The notes beneath the pieces were generated by a model, which searched no databases, had not been told where the DNA came from, and saw only the letters and a program-made list of their open reading frames with translations. Source: Telmatactis stephensoni (taxonomy: Eukaryota > Cnidaria > Anthozoa > Actiniaria > Isophelliidae). From it: a stretch of DNA of 64,000 nt. A program made the position numbers and the translations under genes. Each line of letters begins with the position of its first letter. The stretch's first letter is position 1. This document shows, one piece after another, positions 11,886 to 22,440 of this stretch. The stretch spans positions 372,001-436,000 of the forward strand of contig JALIZF010001871.1 of assembly GCA_029948255.1 (NCBI GenBank), written 5' to 3'.

Positions 11886-12053
11886 AATTCCATTTTAATG
11901 AAGAGAGACAATTGCAACAAAGTTGGCGACAGTTGTTCGAACAACAGTCAGTGCACTGGAATCTGTAATAATTTTGCTATCTATACTGCTATTCTGGTTA
12001 CTGTACCTTGGACGACCCAAGTAACCCTAGGATGCCTTCGAAAAGAAAAGTAA
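11886..12053 (+). pseudogene. Duplicated, frameshifted terminal exon of the cysteine-rich peptide gene
   Basis: After the acceptor CAATCCAG a phase-0 frame runs to a stop at 12051. It closely matches the exon at 13990-14142, including the intron text before it (TGTCTGTCAATCCAG). The first four cysteines are kept. Then two extra bases, at about 11980-11986, shift the frame relative to the other copy, so the last part of the cysteine pattern is lost and a different tail follows. No AATAAA is obvious before the GTT microsatellite. It is probably a dead duplicate, though an alternative exon with a different C-terminus cannot be excluded. Confidence 0.65.
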
Positions 12054-12059
12054 TCTTCC

Positions 12060-12335
12060 CTTTGTTGTTGTTGCATGATGTTGCTGTTATTATTGTTGTT
12101 GTTGCTGTTTGTTGTTGCTGTTGTTGTTATTGTTGTTTGTTGCTGTTATTGTTGTTTTATTGTTGATTGTTGTTGTTATTTTGTTGTTGTTGTTCTCCTT
12201 ATTGTTGTTGTTGTTGCTTTTGTTGATTGTTATTGTTGTTGTTGTTATTGTTGTTGTTGTTGTTGTCTTTTATTAATGTTGTTGTTGTTGCTGAAAATGT
12301 TGTTGTTGGTTGTTGTTTATGTTGTTGCTGCATTT
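12060..12335 (+). repeat. (GTT)n microsatellite
   Basis: Nearly pure GTT/GCT triplets. A smaller related tract lies at about 11770-11840. Both sit around the duplicated terminal exon, and a similar GTT-rich tract precedes the second copy (about 13885-13935). This suggests the tract was part of the duplicated unit and then expanded. Confidence 0.9.
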
Positions 12336-12384
12336 CTAACTGCATTTGGTTATGATACACGCTGAGTTTTGCAGCTAAGAGCTA

Positions 12385-12560
12385 ACGTGGGCCTGTTTTC
12401 CCTCACACTACCCTCACTACCTGTACATTAAATTATTTTGCAAACATTGCTCAATTCACGTGTTTACGTTGATTTTTACTGAGGGAGGAAAAACCGGAGT
12501 ACCCAGAGAAAAATTCCTTGTGGCATGGTAGACAACAACACATCAAACAAGCCAAGAGAG
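12385..12560 (-). repeat. tRNA-derived SINE fragment, reverse orientation
   Basis: The reverse complement matches the body of the SINE at 4641-4945 (GTTTGATGTGTTGTTGTC, CTCCGGTTTTTCCTCC, GGGCCTGTTTTCCCTCACAC). The A/B box head is not clear in this copy. Confidence 0.6.
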
Positions 12561-12587
12561 CATAAATAAGAGAGCTAGGGAAACTTG

Positions 12588-13618
12588 TTAATGGGGCGCG
12601 CGCCGTGATGATTCCCATCTGTGCTATTTTTAGTAACCGGATGCAGTTTAATTTTCGTCTTACCCTACTCCCGCGCGACGAAGAATTGAACGAGTGGAAT
12701 TTCGCGATTTGAGCTTCATAAAATCACACAATCGATACCAAAAAGCCATCAGATGTCCAATTAATAACATACATAAAAAAAATTATAAAAACAAACGAGT
12801 TTTTCTCATCTAAACGAGCGAAAGTTTTTGAATAAACCTAAGCGCGCGCTTGATGACGTGTGATGCGTCAGTAGCGCGCGCATTTCCGCTAAAATTTCTT
12901 TCAAAAACACAACAAAATCCTCAACGTTTTTGCCTTTTTTTCTCATCAAAGTCGTTCAATTCCTTTGTAATCAGAAAGTACACACTTTTGATGGTAGATA
13001 ATATGAGCAAGAGCAGAACTAAGATAACTTTGATTTAAATGCTGTTTTTGAAAACTCAAATCTGCACTAAACGGTTCTCTGAGTCCGGAAGCGTCAAATT
13101 ATGATGCACGGGAGTAGGGTAAGACGAAAATCAAACTGCATCCGGCACAGGCAGCCCAGCCACTTCTCCTGACAATGGATGTTTATTTTAATAATTTATT
13201 AAAAAGACAAAAAATGCGCGCGCTTGTTTTAATTTGCTTGGCGCGCTTGCTTGCTATGCATGGGTTTCCTGTGGTAATATCGCGCGCTTGTTGTGAATGG
13301 GTTTCCTGTGGCGATCCCGCGGGACAAAGCGTAGTTTTGTCCCGCGGGATCACCACAGGAAACCCATTCACAACAAGCGCGCGCTCGTCCCGTGGGATAT
13401 CGGGAGGATATTACCACAGGAAACCCATGCATAACAAGAGCGCGCGCGCCAAGCAAATTAAAACAAGCGCGCGCATTTTTTTGTCTTTTTAGCGTATCAA
13501 TAAAATAGTAAATAAATTATTAAAATAAACATCGTCAGGAGAAGTGGCTGGGCTGCCTGTGCATCCGGTTACTAAAAATAGCACAGATGGGAATCATCAC
13601 GGCGCGCGCCCCATTAAC
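12588..13618. mobile_element. TIR element with about 100 bp termini, carrying a nested palindrome
   Basis: The left terminus (TTGTTAATGGGGCGCGCGCC, through GTAACCGGATGCA and on to CTTACCCTACTCCCG, 12588-12673) reappears inverted at 13093-13143 plus 13562-13618. The right TIR is split exactly by the insertion at 13146-13561. No target duplication was resolved at the outer ends and no transposase is present. Confidence 0.75.
13146..13561. mobile_element. Palindromic element with CACAGG termini and 7 bp target duplication
   Basis: The element starts CACAGGCAGCCCAGCC and ends with its reverse complement, GGCTGGGCTGCCTGTG. It is flanked by CATCCGG at 13139-13145 and 13562-13568. The two halves are nearly perfect inverted copies meeting around 13340-13355, rich in GCGCGC and CCCGCGGGA. 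The direct repeat and the split TIR of the host element show that it inserted as a unit. hAT-like by target length (7-8 bp); the class is not certain. Confidence 0.8.
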
Positions 13619-13700
13619 AAATTTTATAGGTGGCGTCATCGAATCTTACGCGCGCTCTGATTGGTTGGAATGTTTCGATAAATATTATATAAAACAGATA

Positions 13701-13873
13701 GATTCCATTTTTCCGTGCGACTGTACTCTAATCGATGCACAGAAGACGTCAAAATGTGGTGAGAACAACAGTCACGCAACTCGACTTCGTCTCGTGGTGT
13801 ACTTTTTTGTTCTCACCACATTTTGACGTCATCTGTGCATCGATTAGAGTACAGACGCACGGAAAAATGGAAT
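13701..13873. repeat. 173 bp hairpin repeat, copy 1
   Basis: Arms begin GATTCCATTTTTCCGTGCG and end in the complementary CGCACGGAAAAATGGAAT. The inner part is ATGTGGTGAGAACAACAGTC with its near-complement. Related copies lie at 25020-25173 and 38340-38490. Confidence 0.75.
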
Positions 13874-13989
13874 ATATTTGTTAAGTTGTTAATGTCGTTA
13901 CTGTTGTTGTAATGTTGTTCTTGTTGTTGCTGTTATTCATGACCAACTGAGCAAATTCAAAATCCTTTTTCTAATGTCTGTCAATCCAG

Positions 13990-14142
13990 AATTCCATTTT
14001 AATTAAAAGAGACGATTGCAACAAAGTTGGCGACAGTTGTTCTTCCAACAGTCAGTGCACTGGATACTGTAATAATTATGCTATCTACTGCTATTCTGGT
14101 TACTGTACCGAGGACAACACAAGTGATCCCTACCTTCCTTAA
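13990..14142 (+). CDS. Terminal exon of the secreted cysteine-rich peptide gene
   Basis: After acceptor CAATCCAG, a phase-0 frame of 50 codons runs to TAA at 14140. A dibasic Lys-Arg site, typical of prohormone cleavage, is followed one residue later by six cysteines spaced C-x6-C-x5-C-x3-C-x6-C-x4-C, then an acidic, Tyr/Pro-ending tail. Six cysteines with short loops are compatible with a knottin-type three-disulfide fold. Signal peptide in the upstream exon, dibasic site and compact cysteine module together suggest a processed secreted peptide; toxin, antimicrobial or signalling roles are all possible. The phase matches exon 1 at 8978-9088 across a 4.9 kb intron. Confidence 0.72.
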   Translation, partial: NSILIKRDDCNKVGDSCSSNSQCTGYCNNYAIYCYSGYCTEDNTSDPYLP

Positions 14143-14258
14143 CTACAACAGTTCGCAGAACCTACTGCAAACAGATCTTAGTGGACATGACAGTGAACGA
14201 TATTGGTATAAAAAAATGTCTTTAAGACCTTAAAATATTGTTAAATTACAACTAAAAC

Positions 14259-14264
14259 AATAAA
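14259..14264 (+). terminator. Polyadenylation signal of the cysteine-rich peptide gene
   Basis: AATAAA lies 117 nt after the stop codon, a normal position for the end of a short 3' UTR. Confidence 0.6.
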
Positions 14265-14454
14265 GAGAGTCAAGCAGTGTAAATCATGCAGTTGTTGGAG
14301 GGGTGATTAAATGCCGATTAAATAAACTGACGATTATTCTTTTCAATTTTTTTCTTTCACATAAACGAAAATGGTGCTATATTATTACTTCTCATATAAT
14401 AAGGACCCTTTAGGTTGTTAAGCTTAATATTTTGCTAGCCTTCGTAGCTGACTC

Positions 14455-14512
14455 GAGGGGAGGGGGAGGGGAGGGGAGGAGAGGGGTGGGCGAAGGGGGA
14501 AAGGGGAGGATT
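14455..14512 (+). repeat. G-rich purine tract
   Basis: Many runs of four or five G separated by single A, such as GGGGAGGGGGAGGGGAGGGG. It could form a G-quadruplex or triplex. It lies between the peptide gene and the Harbinger element. Confidence 0.7.
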
Positions 14513-14754
14513 AAATAAATATTTTACATAGACGTCTTTCAAAAAATAGGCAGTCTATGACTACATGTGGCTATTGCATAATTCAGGGCTTTTTTCAATG
14601 AATAACATGCGTACTTTGATATGGAGCGTTAAGGCCGATTTACACGGTACGATTGTCGCACGCGACTTGACGTATACAACACATCTTAGAAAAATGTCGT
14701 GCCGTGTGAATGCCCTTACGACTCCTCTAAGACAGTCGCATGCGGCCTAAAATT

Positions 14755-14794
14755 TGTCGTAGGATTTTGAATCATGATTCAAAATCCTACGACA
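14755..14794. repeat. 40 bp perfect palindrome, subterminal in the Harbinger element
   Basis: TGTCGTAGGATTTTGAATCA followed by its exact reverse complement, about 120 bp from the left end. Related GTCGTAGG and GCATGCG motifs recur near the right end (about 24378-24400). They may be subterminal binding sites for the element's own proteins. Confidence 0.75.
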
Positions 14795-15325
14795 GTCGTA
14801 GGAAAATGGCGTGATTTTTCCGAGTTTGAGACTGGAGCTGAGAAGGGAGAAACCTCTCGTCCAATCAGATTGAAGAGTTTTTGCATAAAAACAGGAGATA
14901 ATTAGGCAAGATGGCGGCGGGTTTATAGGGAATTTTATAGGGAATTATACGGAATACTTTCTTGCAGCGCCGTGAAGAATAACACAAGATCAGAGGTAGA
15001 AATAAGTAGAAATGATACCCAAGATACTGTATCTTTTATCTTTTCAAACAAGCTTCTACGTGGTACGAAATTTATTCATGAAAGTTTGAAATGCTTCGAT
15101 CGCCACTATTAAGCTTAAGTTATAATAAACCAAGTCTTGGATATTTAAACTGTAAACTATATGACATCAATAAATCAAATGTTCAGCTAGTAGCATTTAG
15201 CCTTTTTTCTGCTTAGTTAGAGCGGGAAGAGATTTTTCTTCCATATTTGGATCGTGCTTCTTGTTTTCCCGCCACAACTTGAATGAATGGATCGCGCGCC
15301 TCTTGTTTTCCCGCCACAACTTTGA

Positions 15326-16696
15326 ATGAATGTTTACGAGATGGCGGAAAAACCTTGCTCTTCGAAAAAAGCTAAGTTAAATCTTAGTGAAGAAGACACT
15401 GAAATAATAATAGGGCTTTGGGCCACCAAAGAAGTTTTGTATAAATCTTCAAACGAAGACTATTTCAAAAAAGATGCTAGAGCGACTGCAATGAAAGAAA
15501 TTATAGATGCAGCTGGCATCCCTGGTAAGTCTTTATATTTTTACATTCTGTCCCTTTTTCTGATTGTTGGTTTACTGTTGGCATTATACTTGTGTGTAGT
15601 TGTGATCTCTTCAACAAAAGTCTTACCTCCAAGCCCTCACTTTATAAATATGACCTTTTGAAATGTCACCATCACACAGGATATACTTTGCAAACAAGTT
15701 AATAACTTAATTTTTGTCTGAACTTAACCCTGAACATGAAAAAAAGTTGACAGAGAAAGTTTTATGACTTTTTTTATTTCATTGAAATCTTGCATATGTG
15801 AGCACTACCTGACTATACTGCCCTGCAAGCAGGGTTTTTTTTGAAGAACTCTTGGTCTTTTGACCATTGGGGAGAGGGCTAAAAAATCCCTCTGCTAAAT
15901 AAAGGCTGTACCTTGTATAATGGCATCAACAATGTAAAAATTTAATCTTATGTTGACTGCATATAAATGAATAAATAAATAATTTATTATATACATATCA
16001 ATAATTGTACACCTTAAAAAGCAGGCCCTATAATATTATGGTCTTATATCTTATAACTGCCTTAAAGCAAATAAAATATCAGGAATGAATGTGATACATA
16101 TTAAGTGCCTTATCAATTCACATTATATATGTAAAATTTAAGGTTTGACAGCAGATGACCTTGCCAAGAAAATGATGGGGCTGAGAACATACTATGGCAA
16201 AGAGATTGGTAAAGAGAGAGCAAGCAAAACATCTGGTAAAGGAACAAAAGATGTCTATATCTCCAAATGGCCTCACTTTGATTCATTGCATTTTCTGAGA
16301 GACAACATTACTCCACGGAAAACATCCAGCACCCCCATAAATGTAGATAGCGGGGATGACGAAGAAGAAAATGAACCCAATGAGGGTGTGTCATCAAGCA
16401 AGTTACCATCTGGAAAAAGTTCAAAGAAAAAAAAACTATCTCTGGAGGACGAAGTTTTAACAACTTGCTTAAAGGAATTGAAGAAGCCACCTCCAGAAAA
16501 CACTGAAAACACAGATTTGCTATTTGGCCAATATATTGGAAAGCAACTGTTAAAAATCCCTGAAGGCTACAACAAAGAAATGTTAAAGCTGCAAATACAA
16601 CAGATGGTTGTAAGATTTCTTGTTCCCTCATCAGCAGCAACCCAGAGTGTCTTTCAGGAACCAGTTCCTGCATTTAGCCATGACATTCTTTTTTGA
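15326..16696 (+). CDS. Harbinger-encoded MADF/Myb-like DNA-binding protein (2 exons)
   Basis: Exon 1 is 15326-15524 (donor G|GTAAGT, phase 1) and exon 2 is 16143-16696 (acceptor AATTTAAG). Joined, they give 250 residues without lesions. The N-terminal ~100 residues fit a MADF/Myb-SANT-like module (SEEDTEIIIGLWATKEVLY near 20-40; WPHFDSLHFL near the end of the module). A Lys/Ser-rich linker (SSKKKK) and a helical C-terminal region (FGQYIGKQLLKI) follow, the region that in this class often contacts partners. In PIF/Harbinger elements this second protein assists the transposase with nuclear entry and binding to the ends. An alternative start codon lies at 15341. It is convergent with the transposase gene. 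Confidence 0.85.
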
Positions 16697-17211
16697 ACAC
16701 ATACATGATTGTATTTTTTAAAAACATTAAGAGAATTTGGGGAGTAGATCATCATTTATGGGGGACTGGAAATTCTGGAACTAACTGGCAAGAGGTAAGA
16801 GGCTCATTGGAAATTCACAAAAATATATGTCCATACAATCATGTAGGAAATCAGTGATTATCAAATGCAAAACATAAGTATTGACAAAGCAAATTGAGTC
16901 CCTTTCACCTTCCAAAAACCTTTCTTGACAACCTGTCAAATTTAAAGGCAAAACCCAGGCAGTAGAACAAAACCAAAGATCAAAACCATTCCCCCCCTTC
17001 CATGTGCCAGTCCCCCATAAATAATGACTACTCTTTTATGTTTTCAAGTAAGAGCTCCACTTTTACAGAGCATTTTAATATAGAGAAAAGTAGACCAGTT
17101 GGTTTTAATCTTTGCAGCAAAATTCCCAGTATAATTATATGCTCAGTCAAGTTTTCCCTCCTCAATGATGAAGACAACAATATATAGAGGACTATAAATG
17201 CAATAATTTAA

Positions 17212-17451
17212 GAGGAGATTTTTTTCAATGACGAGCAATAATGGCGAAAAGCGCCAAAAACTTAGACCTTCGTGCGAGTTTTAATCCAAATTTTCGCTTT
17301 GGATTAACACTTTGATTCAACTTTCATTGGCCAAAACTACTTACAAACAACTTAAACTTTCCGACAGAAATGATTTTAGATTTGTACAACAGCTATTCTT
17401 CAACTCAGGAGTTTTTGTCGTTCACTGCTCGAACTTGAAAAAAATCTCCTC
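17212..17451. mobile_element. 240 bp TTAA-flanked MITE
   Basis: TTAA at 17208-17211 and 17452-17455 flanks termini GAGGAGATTTTTTTCA and TGAAAAAAATCTCCTC. It lies between the 3' ends of the two Harbinger genes, so it did not break either. Diverged relatives lie at 2550-2990. Confidence 0.8.
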
Positions 17452-17657
17452 TTAATTACTAAACAGTCCTTATTTAAAACCAAGCCTACCTTTCTCTATA
17501 GAAACAAAATATTGATGGAGGTTCTCAACTATGTCATTTTTATCATAAATTTTGGAAAGTTTGTTAACTTAGTTATTAAATTATGGCTGGTGATTTACAT
17601 GCCAATAGTTTTATGACATCTGACTGAAAACTAATGAACTGATAAAGTACATTACTA

Positions 17658-19826
17658 TTATATGAGAATTTTCCATTGCCATGGGACTTGACCTGGACCA
17701 TTTACATATTTACACAGCTGATCTCTCATGTCTTCTGCTTTCCTTGGTTGTCTACCTTTATATGAATTTGGAAAACTTACAAATGGGTTTTGATCTTTAA
17801 TCTCTTCCCTCCAAGTACCTCTATCCATCATTCCATCGTTGATTTCTCTATCTAGAGAACCAGGGGGGATGTAGCGGTCTGGTGATCTAGATCTCAAGAA
17901 ATTATGAAGGGCCAGAGCTGCAAGGATAATCCTCACAGCACTGTCTGGCTTGACACACAAGGTTGACAGAAACACCCTGAAGCGGCTGGAAAGAATTCCA
18001 AAAACATTTTCACTTATTCGTCTCCCTCTTGATAGTCGGTAATTAAAGATTCTCTTCTCTTCTGTTAAACCTCTTTGGGTATAAGGCTTCATGATATGGA
18101 TGTCAAGTGGAAATGCTTCATCTCCAGCCAAGTAGTATTCAACAGGTTGAGTGCCAGTTTCACAATTTGGTAGCATGGAAGGTTCTGGTAGGCCTAGTGA
18201 ACCTATGACAAATTATCATGACCAAAAATATTATTCTCATGATAAAGTAACATCAGCAATTATATGTGAAAGTCCCAAAGGAAACTAGAGGGTAAAATAG
18301 TTTGGGCTGCATTGGTATATATAAAAATACAACAAGGGATGAATGGAAACCTGTGATTCATGACAAAACAAAAAACAAAAACAGATTAACTTCCTGACAT
18401 TAATGGAGCCATAGCCCTTCACCACTAGAAGAGTGATTTAAAGTGTGTTAAGATGACACTTTCATTCATTGTGGTAAAGTAAAATATTCCAAAATATTTT
18501 CGAGCCACATATATCTGCTACCTTTTGATGGACTGTCAAAAGGCCGTGACCATCTGATACATGAAACTCGTAAAGTCAGCGATTGCTTTACCTTTTACAA
18601 GGGCTTTCCAAAATTCAGTGTTTCGAAAAACACCACTATCACTTATTCTTCCCTGACAACCAACATCAGCAAAAATAAATCGGTAGTCAGCATCAACAAT
18701 AGCCATAAGCACTATGCTGAAGTACCCCTTATAGTTGAAAAATTGTGATCCACTGTGTCTTGGATGTAAAATTCTGATGTGTTTACCATCTGCTGCTCCA
18801 ATGCAATTAGGCAACTGCCAGCGATCTTCAAACAATTTGGCAATATTTAGCCATTCTCTTGTTGTAGTGGGACACTTCAGCTCATCTCTTAACAGCTCAT
18901 AGACTGCATCACATACTGTAGGGATGATCACTGAAAGTGTTGAAGCACTTATACGATATTGGTACTGTAGACTTGTGAACGACTCACCAGTAGCCAAAAA
19001 TCTCAGGGTGACTGCAAGTCGTTCACCAGCTGATATGGGCTCTCTCATATTGGTACTCCTCTTCTCTATGCTGGGTTTTATTTTTTCCAGAAGTTCCTAT
19101 GATAAATATAATGATAGTATGCATATAAATCAGATAAATAACATCAAGAAATAGAAATCCCCAAACCAATCACTCTGAAAATTGTAATATAATATAACTT
19201 GTGCTACAAATCTGGGTAACTTGTTTTTGAATTTTTTCTCTAGATATGAACACAAATGCTCGTTTCAAAAATGCATGAAGCTGCTAGATGCATGTAATCA
19301 AATTTTTCACAAATCACTTTTTTTCAGTTGTCAGACCTTGAGAGCAAGATTTTTGAAAAACAATAGAATTTTAACCTTTTGGTTTTAGAAAGCATATGGA
19401 AAACTTTGTAAAATACGTTTTCTTGTCATAGATATAAATTTTTAGCGTGCATGATGTGCATGGGTCACGTCACTACCGTCACGATCTGAAGCTGATCGTC
19501 GAGATGACCCAGCTTAACTACAAATTTGTAAATCAAAATCATTCGGATGATTTCTGACACAATTTAAACTATACAGATTTGTTGAAGTTTATTAATCTCC
19601 ACCGTTAACAGAAGAGATTTAATCACGAAATTTGAAGTTTTACCTCAAATGTTGCCGTATCCATGCGTAAATACCGTCTGTAGTTTTCTTGGTCTTCTAG
19701 CCTTAATTCCTCCATTAATTGAGGAAAGACACTTTTCCCGCTTCTTCTCCTCAGCCATTCTTTTTCTCTTACTGATCTGTAGCGCCTTCTCTTTCGTTTG
19801 CGTTTGTTTATAATTGCAACAACCAT
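17658..19826 (-). CDS. Harbinger transposase, DDE_Tnp_4 family (3 exons)
   Basis: Exons on the minus strand: 19826-19644, 19096-18592 and 18202-17658, joined in phases 0 and 1, giving 410 residues. The N-terminus is basic (KRKRKRRR) and leads into a helical segment (LRLEDQENYRRYLRM). The catalytic core shows GAADGKHI (first Asp, about 164), RISDSGVF (second Asp, about 214) and RRISENVFG (Glu, about 294), with the typical GDEAFPL and NYRLSRGRR stretches. Reading past the donor at 18592 would meet a stop, but splicing there restores the family sequence exactly. I start at the ATG at 19826. All three catalytic residues are present, so it may be active, in line with young termini. Confidence 0.92.
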
Positions 19827-19829
19827 AAT

Positions 19830-20376
19830 CACAGGCTTACCAGGCTCGCAGTTCGTTTCCGGACTTCTTTGGACTTCCTGTGTTATTTGAGTTCGTTAAA
19901 GTTTGAATATTTGGGTGATTTCTTTGCTCTCAAAAATGACGATTTTGATTATATGTTCTCAATAAAATGACTTTAAATTGTGCTTTAGTCTTTTACTTGA
20001 TGGCATTTGGGTGTTATTTGTCCATGAGATGCGATTTAGTGTGGTTTTTCGACGGCCGTTGTGGGGTATGTTTGCCGCTCTCACTGTAGGGAAAAGAACA
20101 CAAGGTGTTCTTTTCCCTACAGTGAGAGCGGCAAACATACCCCACAACGGCCGTCGAAAAACCACACTAAATCGCATCTCATGGACAAATAACACCCAAA
20201 TGCCATCAAGTAAAAGACTAAAGCACAATTTAAAGTCATTTTATTGAGAACATATAATCAAAATCGTCATTTTTGAGAGCAAAGAAATCACCCAAATATT
20301 CAAACTTTAACGAACTCAAATAACACAGGAAGTCCAAAGAAGTCCGGAAACGAACTGCGAGCCTGGTAAGCCTAAC
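19830..20376. repeat. Near-perfect palindrome with CACAGG terminus, just upstream of the transposase start
   Basis: Left arm 19830-20102 and right arm 20104-20376 are inverse copies with a 3 nt centre (GAACAC-AAG-GTGTTC). The left end is CACAGGCTTACC. The matching end GGTAAGCCTGTG is now split by the nested transposon: its last bases lie at 24235-24246. The left end is 3 bp upstream of the transposase ATG. Unlike the other two CACAGG palindromes, I found no flanking direct repeat here. Confidence 0.85.
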
Positions 20377-20649
20377 ACCGCGGTCAAACAGTGCGCGCGT
20401 GCGCAGTAGAATGCAGGGTAGCCTGGAGCTTTTTCTTTGTTTTCATTCGGTCGACGGTCGCCTGGTGATAGTTTGAAAACTTTTTTGCGATTTATAAGAA
20501 ACTGCATTTGTATATAAGGTTGGGATTTCTGCTGAGTGTTGTTTTAAACATTTTCGTTTTATATGTACTTTCTATATTTATTTTGTGCTTTCTATTTTGA
20601 GAAATTAGAAATGAAGTTTTTTGTTTCGCTCGTGCTATAAAAAGTGCCG

Positions 20650-20862
20650 GCTTTTTACGTACACTTGTGTCAACACGGAAGCAGGTCGAAAAAATATTGT
20701 GCTAAAAAGAAAAGAACTCGAACTTTAACAGAAGAAGCCTGTAATCAGTGTAACCGAGGGATCCTCGCTCTGTCTGAAACATCGAGACGATGTAAACAGA
20801 AAGGACCATCGCTGTTCCTTTCCATCTCCTTCGACACTCTCACGTGCTCAAGTATACTCTGA
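20650..20862 (+). pseudogene. Short reading frame in the nested transposon, 5' part
   Basis: An open frame with a basic, Cys-containing stretch (KKYCAKKKRTRTLTEEACNQ) is the best coding candidate in the left part of the nested element. It could be a first exon or zinc-binding piece of the element's protein. No splice partner was confirmed. Function unknown. Confidence 0.35.
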
Positions 20863-21349
20863 TGCCTATACCAGAAAGGCTAGCTGTACAAGTCAATTGA
20901 CTGTCTTGGTATGAGCAAACATGAATGTTGCACTAGATGATGTACAGTTTGTTCGCAAGACCGGTGAAAAATATTGATGGAAGCCTGCACCGACGAAAAG
21001 AAAGGTGTGTTTCAAAATAAACACCAACACTTTTCGCATGTTGTTTTTATTGAATTTTAATAGTGTTTAGCGGCGAAATTTAAAATAAACCTTTTGAACA
21101 TCAATAATAATATAATAATAATAACATAGTAAAAATGGATGGAATTACAAAACCTGAGGTAAAAGGTTAAACTCCATGGACAGGGGCAGATCCATGATTA
21201 TCTTCAGGGGGGTGCACCATCATAATATGATATTATAACTTGGAAACTGCTGAGAGGATATTTTGAAAAAAATATTGAGAAAAAAGGACTCAAAATCATC
21301 TCAGGAGGGGGTGCACACCCCCTGCACCCCTACCTTAAATCTGCCCCTG

Positions 21350-22440
21350 ATGGAAGACTACAAGAAAGCTTAGTAGAATATCTAAAAAGTACATAATGCC
21401 CTTACCTGGAGACTGGCCTACATGGTATTACACCAAAAAACTGATTGCACAATCTTTCAGCAGTTTTGAAGATACATGTAGCATTTACAACTCTCTAATA
21501 CCTGAGCAAGGAGCATTTCATGTTACCCCTTCCCTTAATGCCCATGAAGACATAAAGATGTATCACTTCTTCTTTGATATGGTATATCAAGAAGTATTTA
21601 GAGCTAAACCTACCTTTCAAACCAAAACAAAGCTCCAGAATTAACTTACTTTAATTGGAATACTATTTCATGGATTGCTTATAATGATTAGAGACAAAGT
21701 CCTACAAAAATTTTAAACTCTGTAAAGACTTGAAATATGTCCATCATCCATATATTGGAGGAAGTTCTTCCTTAGTTTTCTTTCAGTATGGAGTCATCTT
21801 TACCTGTCATATATTCAGAATTTTAATTGTGTACATAATATGGGATTGTCATCATTATGATCAAGGGACACTATCTATGTTAAATGATTTATACCATCAA
21901 ACAAAAAATATACATTTTAAGGAGTACTTTGATTTTAAAATGAAATGGCTTTCTATATTAGCTGAGAAAGAAGTGGAAATATGGTGTTCCTTTCTATGTT
22001 TTCACATTTCTTCAAACTACACAGGAACAGACATACATATAAATACTGCTATAGCTTTAGCTGCCTCTGCAACTGCAAAGTCATTCTTCAATGCCTTCAT
22101 TTAAGACCATATAAGAGAGGGAACACTTCAACTTATTTACAACTGGTTGCAGGGAAAACAGCAGAGACATTCCTTGAAACGTTTAAGAAAATCAGTCAAA
22201 ATATTGCTAAATCAACAAAGGTTAGTTGATACCAATAGATCTACATATTACCCAACAGTAAAATCATGCATCAAACAATGGAGCAGTATGGTGTTGATAG
22301 AGGAAATAGCAAGTAATGCTCTTGTCTGTTATGGAAAACTGCTTTCTTTTGACAACAAAATAAACAATGGGAAAAAATTGAAAGAAAAAATGTACATATT
22401 AGCTCTGTGCACAGACAATAATTGTATTTAATTGATAATT
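21350..22440 (+). pseudogene. Remains of a large transposon protein in the nested element
   Basis: Several adjacent frames on one strand look like consecutive parts of one protein. One is 21396-21644 (PLPGDWPTWYYTKKLI, then SLIPEQGAFHVTPSLNA). Others are 21730-22104 (HHYDQGTLSMLNDLYHQ, LAEKEVEIW) and about 22090-22230 (RETFLETF-like run, out of frame). Stops and shifts separate them. Style and order suggest a decayed cnidarian transposon ORF, perhaps of the DUF6589-like group; that name is from memory and uncertain. The nested element is probably non-autonomous now. Confidence 0.4.

Noticed and set aside
12075..12365. 96-codon open frame rich in Leu, Val and Cys
   Set aside because: It is the translation of the GTT microsatellite; no gene evidence.
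13175..13492. Overlapping frames on both strands with a repeated GFPVV-like peptide
   Set aside because: Produced by the GC-rich palindromic element 13146-13561.
18536..18591. Apparent premature stop or frameshift in the transposase
   Set aside because: A strong donor (AAAAG|GTAAAG) at 18591-18592 removes this stretch, and joining to the acceptor at 18202 restores the family sequence in phase.
19959..20247. Two identical 89-codon frames on opposite strands
   Set aside because: They are the two arms of the palindrome 19830-20376; a frame mirrored on both strands is expected there.
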